This document shows positions 40,201 to 49,600 of a stretch of DNA of 64,000 bases, one piece after another. The stretch is taken from assembly GCF_013432195.1 (NCBI RefSeq), contig NZ_JACCDB010000007.1, positions 62,001-126,000 of the forward strand, written 5' to 3'. The number at the start of each line of letters is the position of its first letter. The stretch's first letter is position 1. The translations under genes and the position numbers were made by a program. Source of the DNA: Tepidicella baoligensis (GTDB lineage: Bacteria > Pseudomonadota > Gammaproteobacteria > Burkholderiales > Burkholderiaceae_C). Under the pieces are notes generated by a model. It was given only the letters and a program-made list of their open reading frames with translations. It was not told the origin of the DNA and searched no databases.

Positions 40201-40773
40201 CAGCAGCCAGCCCGTGTCGCGGCAAGAGCCGCTGGCCTTGATGAGCGTTTCCTCGGGCGTCTGTACGCCCGGTTCGAGCCGGATGGTGTAGGCAATGTCC
40301 TGCTGCAGCTGCTGGTTGAGCGACACCAGAAAATCGATAGTGCGCACGTCACCTTTGGCGAGCAGGGTGCGGGCACGGTCCAGATAGGCGTTCAGCCTGG
40401 GCGTGAGTTCACCCAAAACCAAGTAAGGAGTCAGATCGTTTTTGAGGGCATCAGGGTAGGCGAAAGGCACTTTTTCAGCGTAGGGCTCCAGAAAGAAGTC
40501 GAACGGGTTGTAGACCGCCATTTCGACCACCAGGTCCACCGTGACCTTGAATTCGCGCATCGGCTTCGGGAACACCAGCCGGGCCTGGTAGTTGGCAAAC
40601 GGGTCTTGTTGCCAGTTGATGAAGTGTTCTGTCGGCTCGATGCGCTGCGAGTACGACAGCACCTTGGTACGGCTGTGAGGGGCTGGCCGCAGGCGTACCA
40701 CGTGAGGGGCCAGGTTGACCAGCCGGTCGTAGTGGTAGTGCGTAATATGATTCAGCGCAACATGGATGGCCAT
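37231..40773 (-). CDS. Large transglutaminase-DUF2126 protein
   Basis: 1180 aa from ATG 40773 ([18 protein letters not shown]). The N-terminal part is Bact_transglu_N plus transglutaminase core with Cys ([23 protein letters not shown]), His ([15 protein letters not shown]) and Asp (GLDPTSGLL). The remaining ~800 residues are DUF2126, which has a glutamine-synthetase-like amidoligase fold in published predictions ([35 protein letters not shown]). So one protein may hold both a bond-breaking and a bond-making site. First gene of the operon. A proteasome-like Anbu gene, common in these clusters, is not present in this window. Confidence 0.9.
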   Translation of the reverse strand: [1180 protein letters not shown]

Positions 40774-40904
40774 GGGTGTTTTCAGAAAAAAGGGAGGAAG
40801 CCATGCGAGTACTCGGACGCGTTTTGCCGCGCCTGTGCAAAGCCATCCTAGCAAGGATTGAGCCAGTTTGGGTGAATGTGGCCTGCCACGGCTGACGGCA
40901 GAAG

Positions 40905-43307
40905 ATGGTTCGTCTGCTGGCGTTCATGCTGGGCAGCGTGCTCGGCGCCCTGGCCCAGTTGCAGCAAACGCAACTGTGGCCGGTGCAGGCCTATGCCATG
41001 CCGGCCAGTGCAGCGTGGCTGCTGTTGGGGCTGGCCTGGCGGCTCAGGGTGCGTGACAATGTCCAGGCCCTGCTGTGGGCCCTGGTGGGGGCGTTGTCGA
41101 TCTTCGCCTTCACGGGCTGGCGTGCGTTGCACCACCAAGGTAGCGGATTGGATCCAGCCCTCGAAGGGCGTGACCTGCTGCTGGAAGGCTGGGTGGCGGA
41201 AATGCCCAGACGCGGCGAGGCCGGCTGGCAGTTCGAGTTCGTGCCTGAACGCGCCTGGTTGGCGGGGCAGGAGGTGCAACTGCCGCCTCGCCTGCGCCTG
41301 AGCTGGGCGGATCGGTCCAGTCGTGGTGCGCGCGCGGTTTCAGAACCCTTGGCGCTGGGCCCAGACGCCCTGCCTGCAAACGGATTGCGTGTCGGACAGC
41401 GATGGCGGCTCGTGGCCCGGCTCAAACGCCCGCATGGGCTGTCCAACCCACACGGTTTCGATGCCGAGCTGTGGATGTGGGAGCAGGGCCTGCAGGCGAC
41501 GGGTTACGTGCGCCAGGGGCGTGGTGTGGACGCGCCGGTCTGGCTGCAGGACACTGGGCGCTACCCGATCCAACAGGCCAGGCAGTGGATACGGGACCGG
41601 GTGATCGACCGCGTCTCCTCACCCGAGGCGGCCGGCGTGCTCGCGGCCCTGGCCACCGGAGACCAAGGGGCGATTCCGCGTGCGCTGTGGGACACCTTCC
41701 GCGTGACGGGCGTCACCCACCTGGTGGTCGTCTCCGGCATGCACATCACGATGTTTGCCTGGTTGGCGGTGGCCGGTGTGGGTTGGGTTTGGCGCTTGGC
41801 TGGCAGGGCCCGGCCAGCCCTGCTGGAGACCCTTCCCTTGCCGGTGGCGGCTGCCATGGGCGGCTTGCTGCTGGGGTGGGGTTACGCCGTGTTTTCGGGC
41901 TGGGGCGTGCCGGCGCAACGTGCGATAGGGATGTTGACGGCCGTGGTCCTGCTGCAGCTCAGTGGCCGGCGGTGGCCCTGGCCGCTGATGTGGCTGGCTG
42001 TGATGACCGTGGTGGTGTGGCTGGACCCTTGGGCGCTGTTGCGGGCTGGCTTCTGGTTGAGCTTCGTCGCGGTGGCGGTGTTGTTCGCCGCAGGCAGTCC
42101 GTTGCCCGAAACCGGCCAGCGCTGGCGGGGCCAGGTGTGGCGGCTGATCCGTACCCAGGGCTGGGTCACGGTGGCACTGGCTCCGTTGACCCTGCTGTGG
42201 TTCGGCGAGTTTTCCATGGCCGGCTGGCTGGCCAACCTGGTGGCCATTCCCTGGGTGACGCTGGTGGTGACGCCGCTGGCACTGGCCGGCATTGTCTTGG
42301 CCCCGCTCTGGCAGATCGGGGCCTGGGCGGTGGAAGGGTTGGTGGGGGTGCTGGGCGTCATGGCGGCTTGGCCCTGGGCGGCCGTGAGCCGACCGGCCGT
42401 GCCTGGGGTACTCGCCCTGATCGCCGTCCTGGGCGGGGTCATACTGGTCAGCGGCTTGCCGTTCGCCTGGCGGGTTTGGGGCATGTTGCTGCTCTGGCCT
42501 GCACTGGCGTACACGCCGCCCCGCCCCCCGCCTGGTCATTTCGAATGGATCGCTGCCGATGTGGGCCAGGGCACGGCGGTCATTGTGCGCACCCACCGCC
42601 ACACCCTCGTTTACGACACCGGACCGCCCATGGGTCCGCAGGCGGACGCGGCCCAACGGGTGTTGTTGCCCCTGTTGCGGCGCCACGGCGACGCACCCGA
42701 CGCGGTGGTGGTGAGCCATGCCGACAGCGACCATGCCGGTGGCATGGGGACGCTCGCGAAGGCCTATCCCCGCACGGCATGGTGGACCTCGTTCGACACC
42801 TCCGAGCGCTGGGGCATGGACAGCCGACGCTGCGAGGCCCCCATGGGCTGGGAATGGGACGGTGTGCCTTTCCGCTTCCTTCATCCCTGGCCCGAGGACG
42901 ACCCGCGGCGCCTGTCCTCCAACGCGATGTCATGCGTGCTCCTGGTCGGCGAGGGCGATGCCAGCCTGTTGCTGACCGGAGACATCACCGTGTCGGAGGA
43001 AACGCGTCTGGCCCTCGCGCATCCGGAGCTGCGGACACGGGTGCTGCTGGCTGCACATCATGGCAGCAAGACGTCTACCGGGCCCGTGTGGCTCAACACC
43101 TTGCGTCCCGAATGGGTGGTGATTCAGTCTGGTTACCGCAATCCCTACGGGCATCCGGCAGCGGAAGTGATTCGACGCCTGGATGCCAGAGGTATACGCT
43201 GGGTCGCCAGCCCCGACTGCGGCGCCGCCATGGGCAGCAGCCTATGGCCCGTTGAAGTCAGGTGCCACCGCCACGCCGTGCGGCGATACTGGCATCACCC
43301 AAAATGA
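40905..43307 (+). CDS. comEC: DNA uptake channel ComEC/Rec2
   Basis: Inner membrane channel that brings single-stranded DNA into the cytoplasm in natural transformation, 800 aa. DUF4131-like N-terminus, competence domain with many membrane segments (GDQGAIPRALWDTFRVTGVTHLVVVSG is the hallmark region, ~250-275), and C-terminal metallo-beta-lactamase domain (VGQGTAVIVRTHRH; SHADSDHAGG; AAHHGSKTS). All domains are complete, so competence is plausible if the pilus and comEA genes exist elsewhere. Confidence 0.94.
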   Translation: MVRLLAFMLGSVLGALAQLQQTQLWPVQAYAMPASAAWLLLGLAWRLRVRDNVQALLWALVGALSIFAFTGWRALHHQGSGLDPALEGRDLLLEGWVAEMPRRGEAGWQFEFVPERAWLAGQEVQLPPRLRLSWADRSSRGARAVSEPLALGPDALPANGLRVGQRWRLVARLKRPHGLSNPHGFDAELWMWEQGLQATGYVRQGRGVDAPVWLQDTGRYPIQQARQWIRDRVIDRVSSPEAAGVLAALATGDQGAIPRALWDTFRVTGVTHLVVVSGMHITMFAWLAVAGVGWVWRLAGRARPALLETLPLPVAAAMGGLLLGWGYAVFSGWGVPAQRAIGMLTAVVLLQLSGRRWPWPLMWLAVMTVVVWLDPWALLRAGFWLSFVAVAVLFAAGSPLPETGQRWRGQVWRLIRTQGWVTVALAPLTLLWFGEFSMAGWLANLVAIPWVTLVVTPLALAGIVLAPLWQIGAWAVEGLVGVLGVMAAWPWAAVSRPAVPGVLALIAVLGGVILVSGLPFAWRVWGMLLLWPALAYTPPRPPPGHFEWIAADVGQGTAVIVRTHRHTLVYDTGPPMGPQADAAQRVLLPLLRRHGDAPDAVVVSHADSDHAGGMGTLAKAYPRTAWWTSFDTSERWGMDSRRCEAPMGWEWDGVPFRFLHPWPEDDPRRLSSNAMSCVLLVGEGDASLLLTGDITVSEETRLALAHPELRTRVLLAAHHGSKTSTGPVWLNTLRPEWVVIQSGYRNPYGHPAAEVIRRLDARGIRWVASPDCGAAMGSSLWPVEVRCHRHAVRRYWHHPK

Positions 43308-43332
43308 GCGCTGGCTCCGGGGTCGAACCAAG

Positions 43333-43348
43333 TGCATGCAGGCATGCA
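43333..43348. repeat. Perfect palindrome between comEC and gabT
   Basis: TGCATGC-AG-GCATGCA, 7-bp arms and 2-nt centre, in the 88-base gap between two convergent stops. A 2-nt loop is too tight for a good RNA hairpin; the dyad could be protein-bound or part of a bidirectional terminator. Confidence 0.4.
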
Positions 43349-43395
43349 TGAGATGGGCGCGTCGCGTGGCAGGATGAGCTGCTGGGGTCTGCCGT

Positions 43396-44703
43396 TCAGC
43401 CCTTGGCGGCCTTCAGCGCCTCGGCCATGATGGCCAGCCCCTCGTCCAGCAGTTCATCGCTGGCGGTGATCGGAACCAGAATGCGGATGACGTTGGCGTA
43501 CACCCCGCACGACAGCAGCACCAGCCCGCGCTGGAGCGCTTCGGCGCACATGCGCTTGGTGAGTTCAGCCGCTGGCTTGCTGCGGTCGCCGCCTTCGAAC
43601 AGTTCGATGGCCACCATGGAGCCCAGGCCGCGCACGTCCTGGATTTCCGGGTGCTGTTGCGCCAGCGTGCGCAGGCTGGCTTTCAGGCGCTCACCCACGG
43701 CGTTGGAACGCTCCAGCAGTTTTTCTTCCTCGAACACGTCCAGCACGGCCAGTGCGGCGGCGCAGGCCAGGGGGCTGCCGGCGTAGGTGCCGCCCAGGCC
43801 GCCGGGCAGGGGTTTGTCCATCAGCTCGGCCTTGCCGATCACGGCCGAGAGCGGGAAGCCGCCCGCCATGCTCTTGGCCATGGTGATCAGGTCGGGCGCC
43901 ACGCCCCACTGCTCGCAGGCCAGCCAGGTGCCGGTACGGCCGGCACCGGTCTGCACCTCGTCGGCAATCAGCACAATGCCGTGCTGGTCGCACAGGGCGC
44001 GCAGGGCCCGCGCGAACTCGGGCGGGGCGACGTAGAAGCCGCCTTCCCCCTGCACCGGTTCCAGAATGATGGCGGCCACACGCTCGGGCTCCACGTCGTA
44101 CTTGAAAATGTGCTCCACCGAACGCAAGGCGTCGGCCACGCTCACGCCGTGCAGCGGGTTGGGGAATTCGGCGTGGTAAATCTCGGCCGGGAAGGGGCCG
44201 AAGCCCGCTTTGTACGGGGCCACCTTGCCGGTGAGCGCCATGCCCAGCAACGTGCGACCGTGGAAGCCGCCGCCGAAAGCAATGACGGCCTGGCGCTTCG
44301 TGGCGATGCGCGCGATCTTGACGGCGTTTTCCACCGCCTCGGCGCCGGTGGAGAGAAAGTAGGCCTTTTTGGGGAAGTTGCCCGGCGCCTTGGCAATGAG
44401 GCGCTCGGCCAGTTCCACGTAGGGTTCGTAGGCCACCACCTGAAAGCAGGTGTGGTGGTAGTGGTCGAGCTGGGCCTTCACGGCTTCCACGATCCTGGGG
44501 TGGCGGTGGCCGGTGTTGAGCACGGCAATGCCGCCGGCGAAGTCGATGTAGCGGCGGCCTTCCACGTCCCAGAGTTCGGCGTTCTCGGCGCGCTCGGCAA
44601 AAACCTCGTAGGTCTGGCCCAGGCCGGCGGGGAGGGCGGCGCGGCGGCGCGCCATGAGGTGGGCGTTGGTCTTGGCTTCGGTGAGCTTGGGGTCGCGGTG
44701 CAT
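43396..44703 (-). CDS. gabT: 4-aminobutyrate / 5-aminovalerate aminotransferase
   Basis: Class III PLP aminotransferase, 435 aa; transfers the amino group of GABA (or 5-aminovalerate) to 2-oxoglutarate. PLP lysine K277 (LITMAKSMAGG), DEVQTGAGRTG, and GGGFHGRTLLGMALTGK. ATG 44703 has AGGAG 7 bases upstream; the frame is open far upstream by chance. Divergent from a MocR regulator. The gabD, CoA-transferase and gcdH set at 25.6-29.6 kb supplies the next steps, so a DavT role is equally possible. Confidence 0.92.
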   Translation of the reverse strand: MHRDPKLTEAKTNAHLMARRRAALPAGLGQTYEVFAERAENAELWDVEGRRYIDFAGGIAVLNTGHRHPRIVEAVKAQLDHYHHTCFQVVAYEPYVELAERLIAKAPGNFPKKAYFLSTGAEAVENAVKIARIATKRQAVIAFGGGFHGRTLLGMALTGKVAPYKAGFGPFPAEIYHAEFPNPLHGVSVADALRSVEHIFKYDVEPERVAAIILEPVQGEGGFYVAPPEFARALRALCDQHGIVLIADEVQTGAGRTGTWLACEQWGVAPDLITMAKSMAGGFPLSAVIGKAELMDKPLPGGLGGTYAGSPLACAAALAVLDVFEEEKLLERSNAVGERLKASLRTLAQQHPEIQDVRGLGSMVAIELFEGGDRSKPAAELTKRMCAEALQRGLVLLSCGVYANVIRILVPITASDELLDEGLAIMAEALKAAKG

Positions 44704-44862
44704 GATGGGCTCCTGGAGGGTGGCGTGCCCTTGCGACAGCACGCAGGGGTCATGCCTGCACTGTAGGGGCCGAGACCACCTCGTTAACATATACAGACAG
44801 GCGGTCGAGGCCGACACACTGTGCAGCCCCACCGACCAATACAGTCCAACCCTGATCCTTAC
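44704..44862. promoter_or_regulatory. gabT / MocR divergent promoter with ATACAG elements
   Basis: ATACAG occurs at 44791-44796 and 44839-44844 in the same orientation (48 bases apart), as direct repeats bound by MocR/GabR dimers often are. The same hexamer is found upstream of gabD (27234-27239). Confidence 0.4.
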
Positions 44863-46287
44863 ATGTTCACGCTCGATCCGCAAGATGCCACCCCGCTCGT
44901 CACCCAGATCGTGGAAGGGTTCCGGGGCCTGATCGAGTCCGGTGCGCTGCGGCCGGGGGCCAAGGCCCCGTCGATCCGCCAGTTCGCGCACGCGCATGGG
45001 GTGAGCGTGTATACGGTGGTGGACGCCTACGACCGGCTGGTGGCGCTGGGTTATTTCGTCTCGCGTCCGCATTCCGGTTTTTTCGTGCGCCGCCGCGAGG
45101 TGAGTGTCAGCGTGGCCGGGCGGTCGGGAGCCAACTACCACTTCGACTCGATGTGGTACCTGCGCAGTGTGTTCGAGAACCGCAACCTGGACCTGAAACC
45201 CGGTTGCGGCTGGCTGCCCGGCGAATGGCTGTTCGAGGAAGGGCTGCGCCGCAGCCTGCGCAGCCTGGCGTCCAACCCGGTGGACCTGGGGGGCTACGGC
45301 GAGCCCAAGGGGTTCCTGCCGGTGCGCCAGCTGGTGCGCGACATGCTGGCCGAACAGGAAATCGCCCTGACGGCCGAGCAGGTGTTGCTGACCAACGGTT
45401 CCAGCCAGGCCATGGACATGGTGGCCCGGCGTCTGGTGCAGCCCGGCGACGCGGTGCTGGTGGACGAGCCCGGTTACCCGAACCTGCTGTTTTCGTTGCG
45501 CTTCCTGGGCGCTCGGCTGATCGGGGTGCCGCGTACCCCCAACGGCTACGATCTGGCGGCACTGGAAGACCTGGTTCGCGTGCACGAGCCCAAGGTGTTC
45601 TTCACCCAGCCGCGTTTGCAAAGCCCCACCGCTTCGGTGGCCAGCCTGGCGCATCTGCACCGCGTGGTGCAGCTGGCCGAACGCCACCAGTTCACGGTGG
45701 TGGAAAACGACATCTATGCCGACTTGGACCCGGAGCCGCGCCCTTCGCTGGCCAGCCTGGACCAGTTGCAGCGGGTGGTGTACATCAGCAGCTTTTCCAA
45801 GACGGTGTCGCCCAACCTGCGCGTGGGCTATGTGGCGGCGCACCCGGACGTGCTCGAAGACCTGGCCCAGCTCAAGATGATTTCAGGGCTCACGTCTTCG
45901 GAGTTCGCCGAGCGGCTCACCTACGGCGCGCTCATCGACGGGCGCTGGCGCAAACACCTGCGTGGCCTGCGCGACCGGCTGGCGCGCGCGCACCAGGCGG
46001 TGGCGGAAAAGCTGGAGGCCCACGGTTTCGAACTGTTCAACGAACCCAAGGCCGGCATGTTCCTGTGGGCGCGACACCCGCGTGTGGACAATGCCACCGA
46101 ACTCGCCTACCAGGCCACGGAGCATGACATCCTGCTCGGCCCCGGACACCTGTTCACCACCGATCTCCAACCCAGCCCGTGGATGCGCTTCAACGTGGCA
46201 TTCGCTGAAGACGAGCGGTTGTGGTCGGTGTTGCGCAGGCTGTTGCAAGCTCGCTCAGCGCCAGGCCCGAGGGCGACGCAGACCTGA
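44863..46287 (+). CDS. MocR/GabR-family regulator (GntR HTH + aminotransferase fold)
   Basis: PLP-binding transcription factor, 474 aa from ATG 44863 (GTG 44821 is an alternative). N-terminal GntR winged helix (GFRGLIESGALRPGAKAPS, VSVYTVVDAYDRLVALGYF) and class I aminotransferase-like domain with the PLP lysine in SSFSKTVSPNLRVGY. Divergent from gabT, so it most likely senses GABA or 5-aminovalerate with PLP. PdxR or another MocR role cannot be excluded. Confidence 0.9.
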   Translation: MFTLDPQDATPLVTQIVEGFRGLIESGALRPGAKAPSIRQFAHAHGVSVYTVVDAYDRLVALGYFVSRPHSGFFVRRREVSVSVAGRSGANYHFDSMWYLRSVFENRNLDLKPGCGWLPGEWLFEEGLRRSLRSLASNPVDLGGYGEPKGFLPVRQLVRDMLAEQEIALTAEQVLLTNGSSQAMDMVARRLVQPGDAVLVDEPGYPNLLFSLRFLGARLIGVPRTPNGYDLAALEDLVRVHEPKVFFTQPRLQSPTASVASLAHLHRVVQLAERHQFTVVENDIYADLDPEPRPSLASLDQLQRVVYISSFSKTVSPNLRVGYVAAHPDVLEDLAQLKMISGLTSSEFAERLTYGALIDGRWRKHLRGLRDRLARAHQAVAEKLEAHGFELFNEPKAGMFLWARHPRVDNATELAYQATEHDILLGPGHLFTTDLQPSPWMRFNVAFAEDERLWSVLRRLLQARSAPGPRATQT

Positions 46288-46290
46288 CGG

Positions 46291-46306
46291 AACCCCTGGG
46301 GGTTTT
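46291..46306 (+). terminator. Terminator after the MocR gene
   Basis: AACCC-CTGG-GGGTT stem-loop followed by TT and a C, 4 bases after the stop. Short but well placed. Confidence 0.5.
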
Positions 46307-46397
46307 CAAGTCGCCCGGGCGGGTGAGGAAGCCCTTGCACCGCCATGCGACCGGTGCAATTGCTTAGAATTCGGCCACTATCCCGAGGATGAATGGC

Positions 46398-46625
46398 ATG
46401 AATATCGACCGAGAACTCGACGCGCGCGGCCTGAACTGCCCGTTGCCGATTTTGAAAGCCAAGAAGGCGCTGGCCGACATGAGCAGCGGCCAGGTGCTGA
46501 AGGTGATCGCTACCGATTCCGGCTCGATCCGCGACTTCCAGGCGTTTGCCAAGCAGACCGGCAACGAGTTGCTGCAGCAGGAGACGGCAGGCCCCGACTA
46601 TGTGTCGGTCCTGCGCCGCCGCTGA
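46398..46625 (+). CDS. tusA: TusA-family sulfurtransferase
   Basis: 75 aa sulfur carrier-like protein. Active Cys14 in the CPxP motif (LNCPLPILKAKKAL). ATG 46398 is preferred to ATG 46389 because GAGGA lies 8 bases before it. TusA moves sulfur for tRNA thiolation or sulfur oxidation/cofactor synthesis; with sqr in the same window, either is possible. Single gene, convergent with valS. Confidence 0.88.
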   Translation: MNIDRELDARGLNCPLPILKAKKALADMSSGQVLKVIATDSGSIRDFQAFAKQTGNELLQQETAGPDYVSVLRRR

Positions 46626-46637
46626 GCATCAGAGGCA

Positions 46638-49600
46638 TCACGCACCCAGACGCTGCAACTGCTCCTGCAGCCGGGCCAACGCAGCACCGAAGTCGGCCAC
46701 ACGTTTCTTTTCCTGCTCGATCACGGCTGCTGGAGCCTTGGCCACGAAGGCCTCGTTGCCAAGCTTGGCCTTGGCCTTGGCGATCTCGCCTTGGAGCCGA
46801 TTCACTTCCTTGCCGAGTCTGGCCTTTTCCGCCGCCACATCGATTTCCATGAACAGACACAGCCGGGCCACATCGGCCGCGCCCAGGCTCACCACAGCCA
46901 CGGGTGCTGTCTGAGCGGCTGCCGCCCAGCTGGCTTCGTCGTCGAATACCTTCACCTCGCTGAGCTTGGCCAGGGCCTGCAGCACGGGGGCGACGTCGTG
47001 CAAAAAAGCTGCGCCGGCCGGGCTGCCGGCCACGGCGTACAGCGGCAGGCGCTGGGCGGGTGACACGCCCATTTCGCCACGCAAGTTGCGGCAGGCATCC
47101 ACCAGCGCCTTGAGCTGGGCCACATGGGCTTCGGCCTGCTCGTCGATGCGTTCCGGTTGGCTCACCGGGTAGGCTGCGATGCTGACCGACGGACCCGAAC
47201 GGCCGGCCACGGGAGCCACCTTCTGCCACAGCTCTTCGGTGATGAAGGGAATGATGGGGTGCGCCAAGCGCAGGATGGTCTCCAGCGTGCGAATCAGGGT
47301 GCGACGGGTGCCGCGCTGTTGTTCGGCGTTGCCGGTCTGGATCTGCACTTTGGCGATTTCCAGATACCAGTCGCAGAACTCGTTCCAGACGAAGTCGTAG
47401 ATCGCGTTGGCCACATGGTCGAGCCGGTAGTCGGCAAAGCCTTTGGCAACGTCGGCTTCCACCCGCTGCAGGCGCGAAACGATCCAGCGGTCGGCCTGGC
47501 TGAAGTGCAGGTAACCGCCGCCGGGCCGCCCCAAGGCGGTTACAGCCCCCTCGGGGGGCAGCGAAGCGTGGGGGCTTGTACCACCGCCGCCGGGTACGCA
47601 CTGGTCGGCGGTGTGGTCGCTCAGACCGCAGTCGTGGCCTTCGCAGTTCATCAGCACGAAGCGGGCGGCGTTCCAGAGCTTGTTGCAGAAATTGCGGTAG
47701 CCCTCACACCGCTTGCTGTCGAAATTGATGCTGCGGCCCAGCGAGGCCAGCGCGGCAAAGGTGAAGCGCAGCGCGTCGGCGCCATAGGCAGGGATGCCGT
47801 CGGGGAATTCCTTTTCGGTCTGCTTGCGCACCTTGGGTGCGGTTTCGGGCTTGCGCAGCCCGGTGGTGCGTTTCTCCAGCAGCTCGGGCAGGCTGATGCC
47901 ATCGATCAGGTCCACCGGGTCCAGCACGTTGCCTTCGGACTTGCTCATTTTCTGGCCCTGGGCGTCGCGCACCAGGCCATGGATGTAGACGTGCTTGAAT
48001 GGCACGCGGCCGGTGAAGTGGGTGGTCATCATGATCATCCGGGCAACCCAGAAGAAAATGATGTCGTAGCCAGTGACGAGGACGCTGGAGGGCAGGTAGA
48101 GGTCGTAGTCGGTGGTGCTGACCGCTGCGCCGCTGGCCGTGCCGGGCACGCTCTGGCTCATCCGTCCTGCGGCCGGGAAATCGCCCGGCTCGCGTCCGGC
48201 GCTGCCAGCGGCTTCCTGGTGGGCAGCGGCTTCAGGCCAACCCAGCGTGCTGAAGGGCACCAGGGCACTGGAGTACCAGGTGTCCAGTACGTCGGGGTCG
48301 CGCTTCAGTCCGCCGGCCAGCAAGGCGGCGCGTTGGGTGTCGCTCAGGTTCGCGGCGTAGGCCTGCAACTGGGCCTGGGCCTCGGCTTCGTCGCGGGCCA
48401 CATAGACGTTGCCTTCCACGTCGTACCAGGCGGGGATTTGATGACCCCACCACAACTGGCGGGAAATGCACCAGTCCTGAATGTTGTTCATCCACTGGTT
48501 GTAAGTGTTGACCCAGTTTTCGGGCACGAAGGTCACCTGGCCGCTTTGTACGGCGTCGATGGCCTTTTGCGCGATGGAGCGAGTGTCCTGGTCGGGGCCA
48601 GCCCCCCCGGGGGGCGGCGAACCATACGCAGGGGAGGGTGTGGGGGCCTTGTTCATGGCGACGAACCATTGGTCGGTCAGCATCGGCTCGACCACCTGGC
48701 CGGTGCGGGCACAGCGCGGCACCATGAGCCTGTGTTTCTTCACCTCCACCAACAAGCCTGCGGCCTCCAGGTCGGCCACGATCTGCTGGCGGGCCACGAA
48801 GCGGTCCAGCCCACGGTATTTCGCCGGCCCGTGGTCGTTGATCTTGGCATCCAGCGTCAGTACGCCGATCGTCGGCAGCTGGTGGCGCTGGCCCACGGCA
48901 TAGTCGTTGGCGTCATGTGCCGGGGTCACTTTCACCACGCCGGTGCCGAATGCGCGGTCGACGTACTCGTCGGCAATCACAGGGATTTCGCGGTCGCACA
49001 GCGGCAACTTCACATACTGGCCCACCAGGTGGGCGTAGCGTTCGTCTTCGGGGTGCACCATCACGGCCACGTCGCCCAGCAGGGTCTCGGGGCGGGTGGT
49101 GGCCACCACCATTTGGCCTTCGCCGCTCACCAGCGGGTAGGCGATGTGCCAGAGGAAGCCGTCTTCCTCCTCGCTTTCGACCTCCAGGTCGGACACCGCG
49201 CTCATCAGCACCGGGTCCCAGTTGACGAGGCGTTTGCCACGGTAGATCAGGCCTTGCTCATACAGCCGCACAAAGGTCTCGGTCACCACGCGGGACAGTT
49301 TGTCGTCCATGGTGAAATACTCGCGGCTCCAGTCCACGCTGTCGCCCATGCGGCGCATCTGCTGGGTGATGGTATTGCCCGACTGTTCCTTCCACTCCCA
49401 CACCTTGGCCACGAAGTTCTTGCGGGCGATTTCCGGGGTGGGGCCCATCTCGTGGCGGCTGATGCCCTGACTTTGCAACTGGCGTTCAACCACGATCTGC
49501 GTGGCGATACCGGCGTGATCCGTGCCGGGAATCCACACCGTGTTGAAGCCCATCATGCGGTGGTAGCGGGTCAGGCTGTCCATGATGGTTTGGTTGAAGG

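Noticed and set aside
44704-45843. Extension of the gabT frame by about 380 codons upstream
   Set aside because: It runs antisense into the MocR gene; a proper ribosome site marks ATG 44703.
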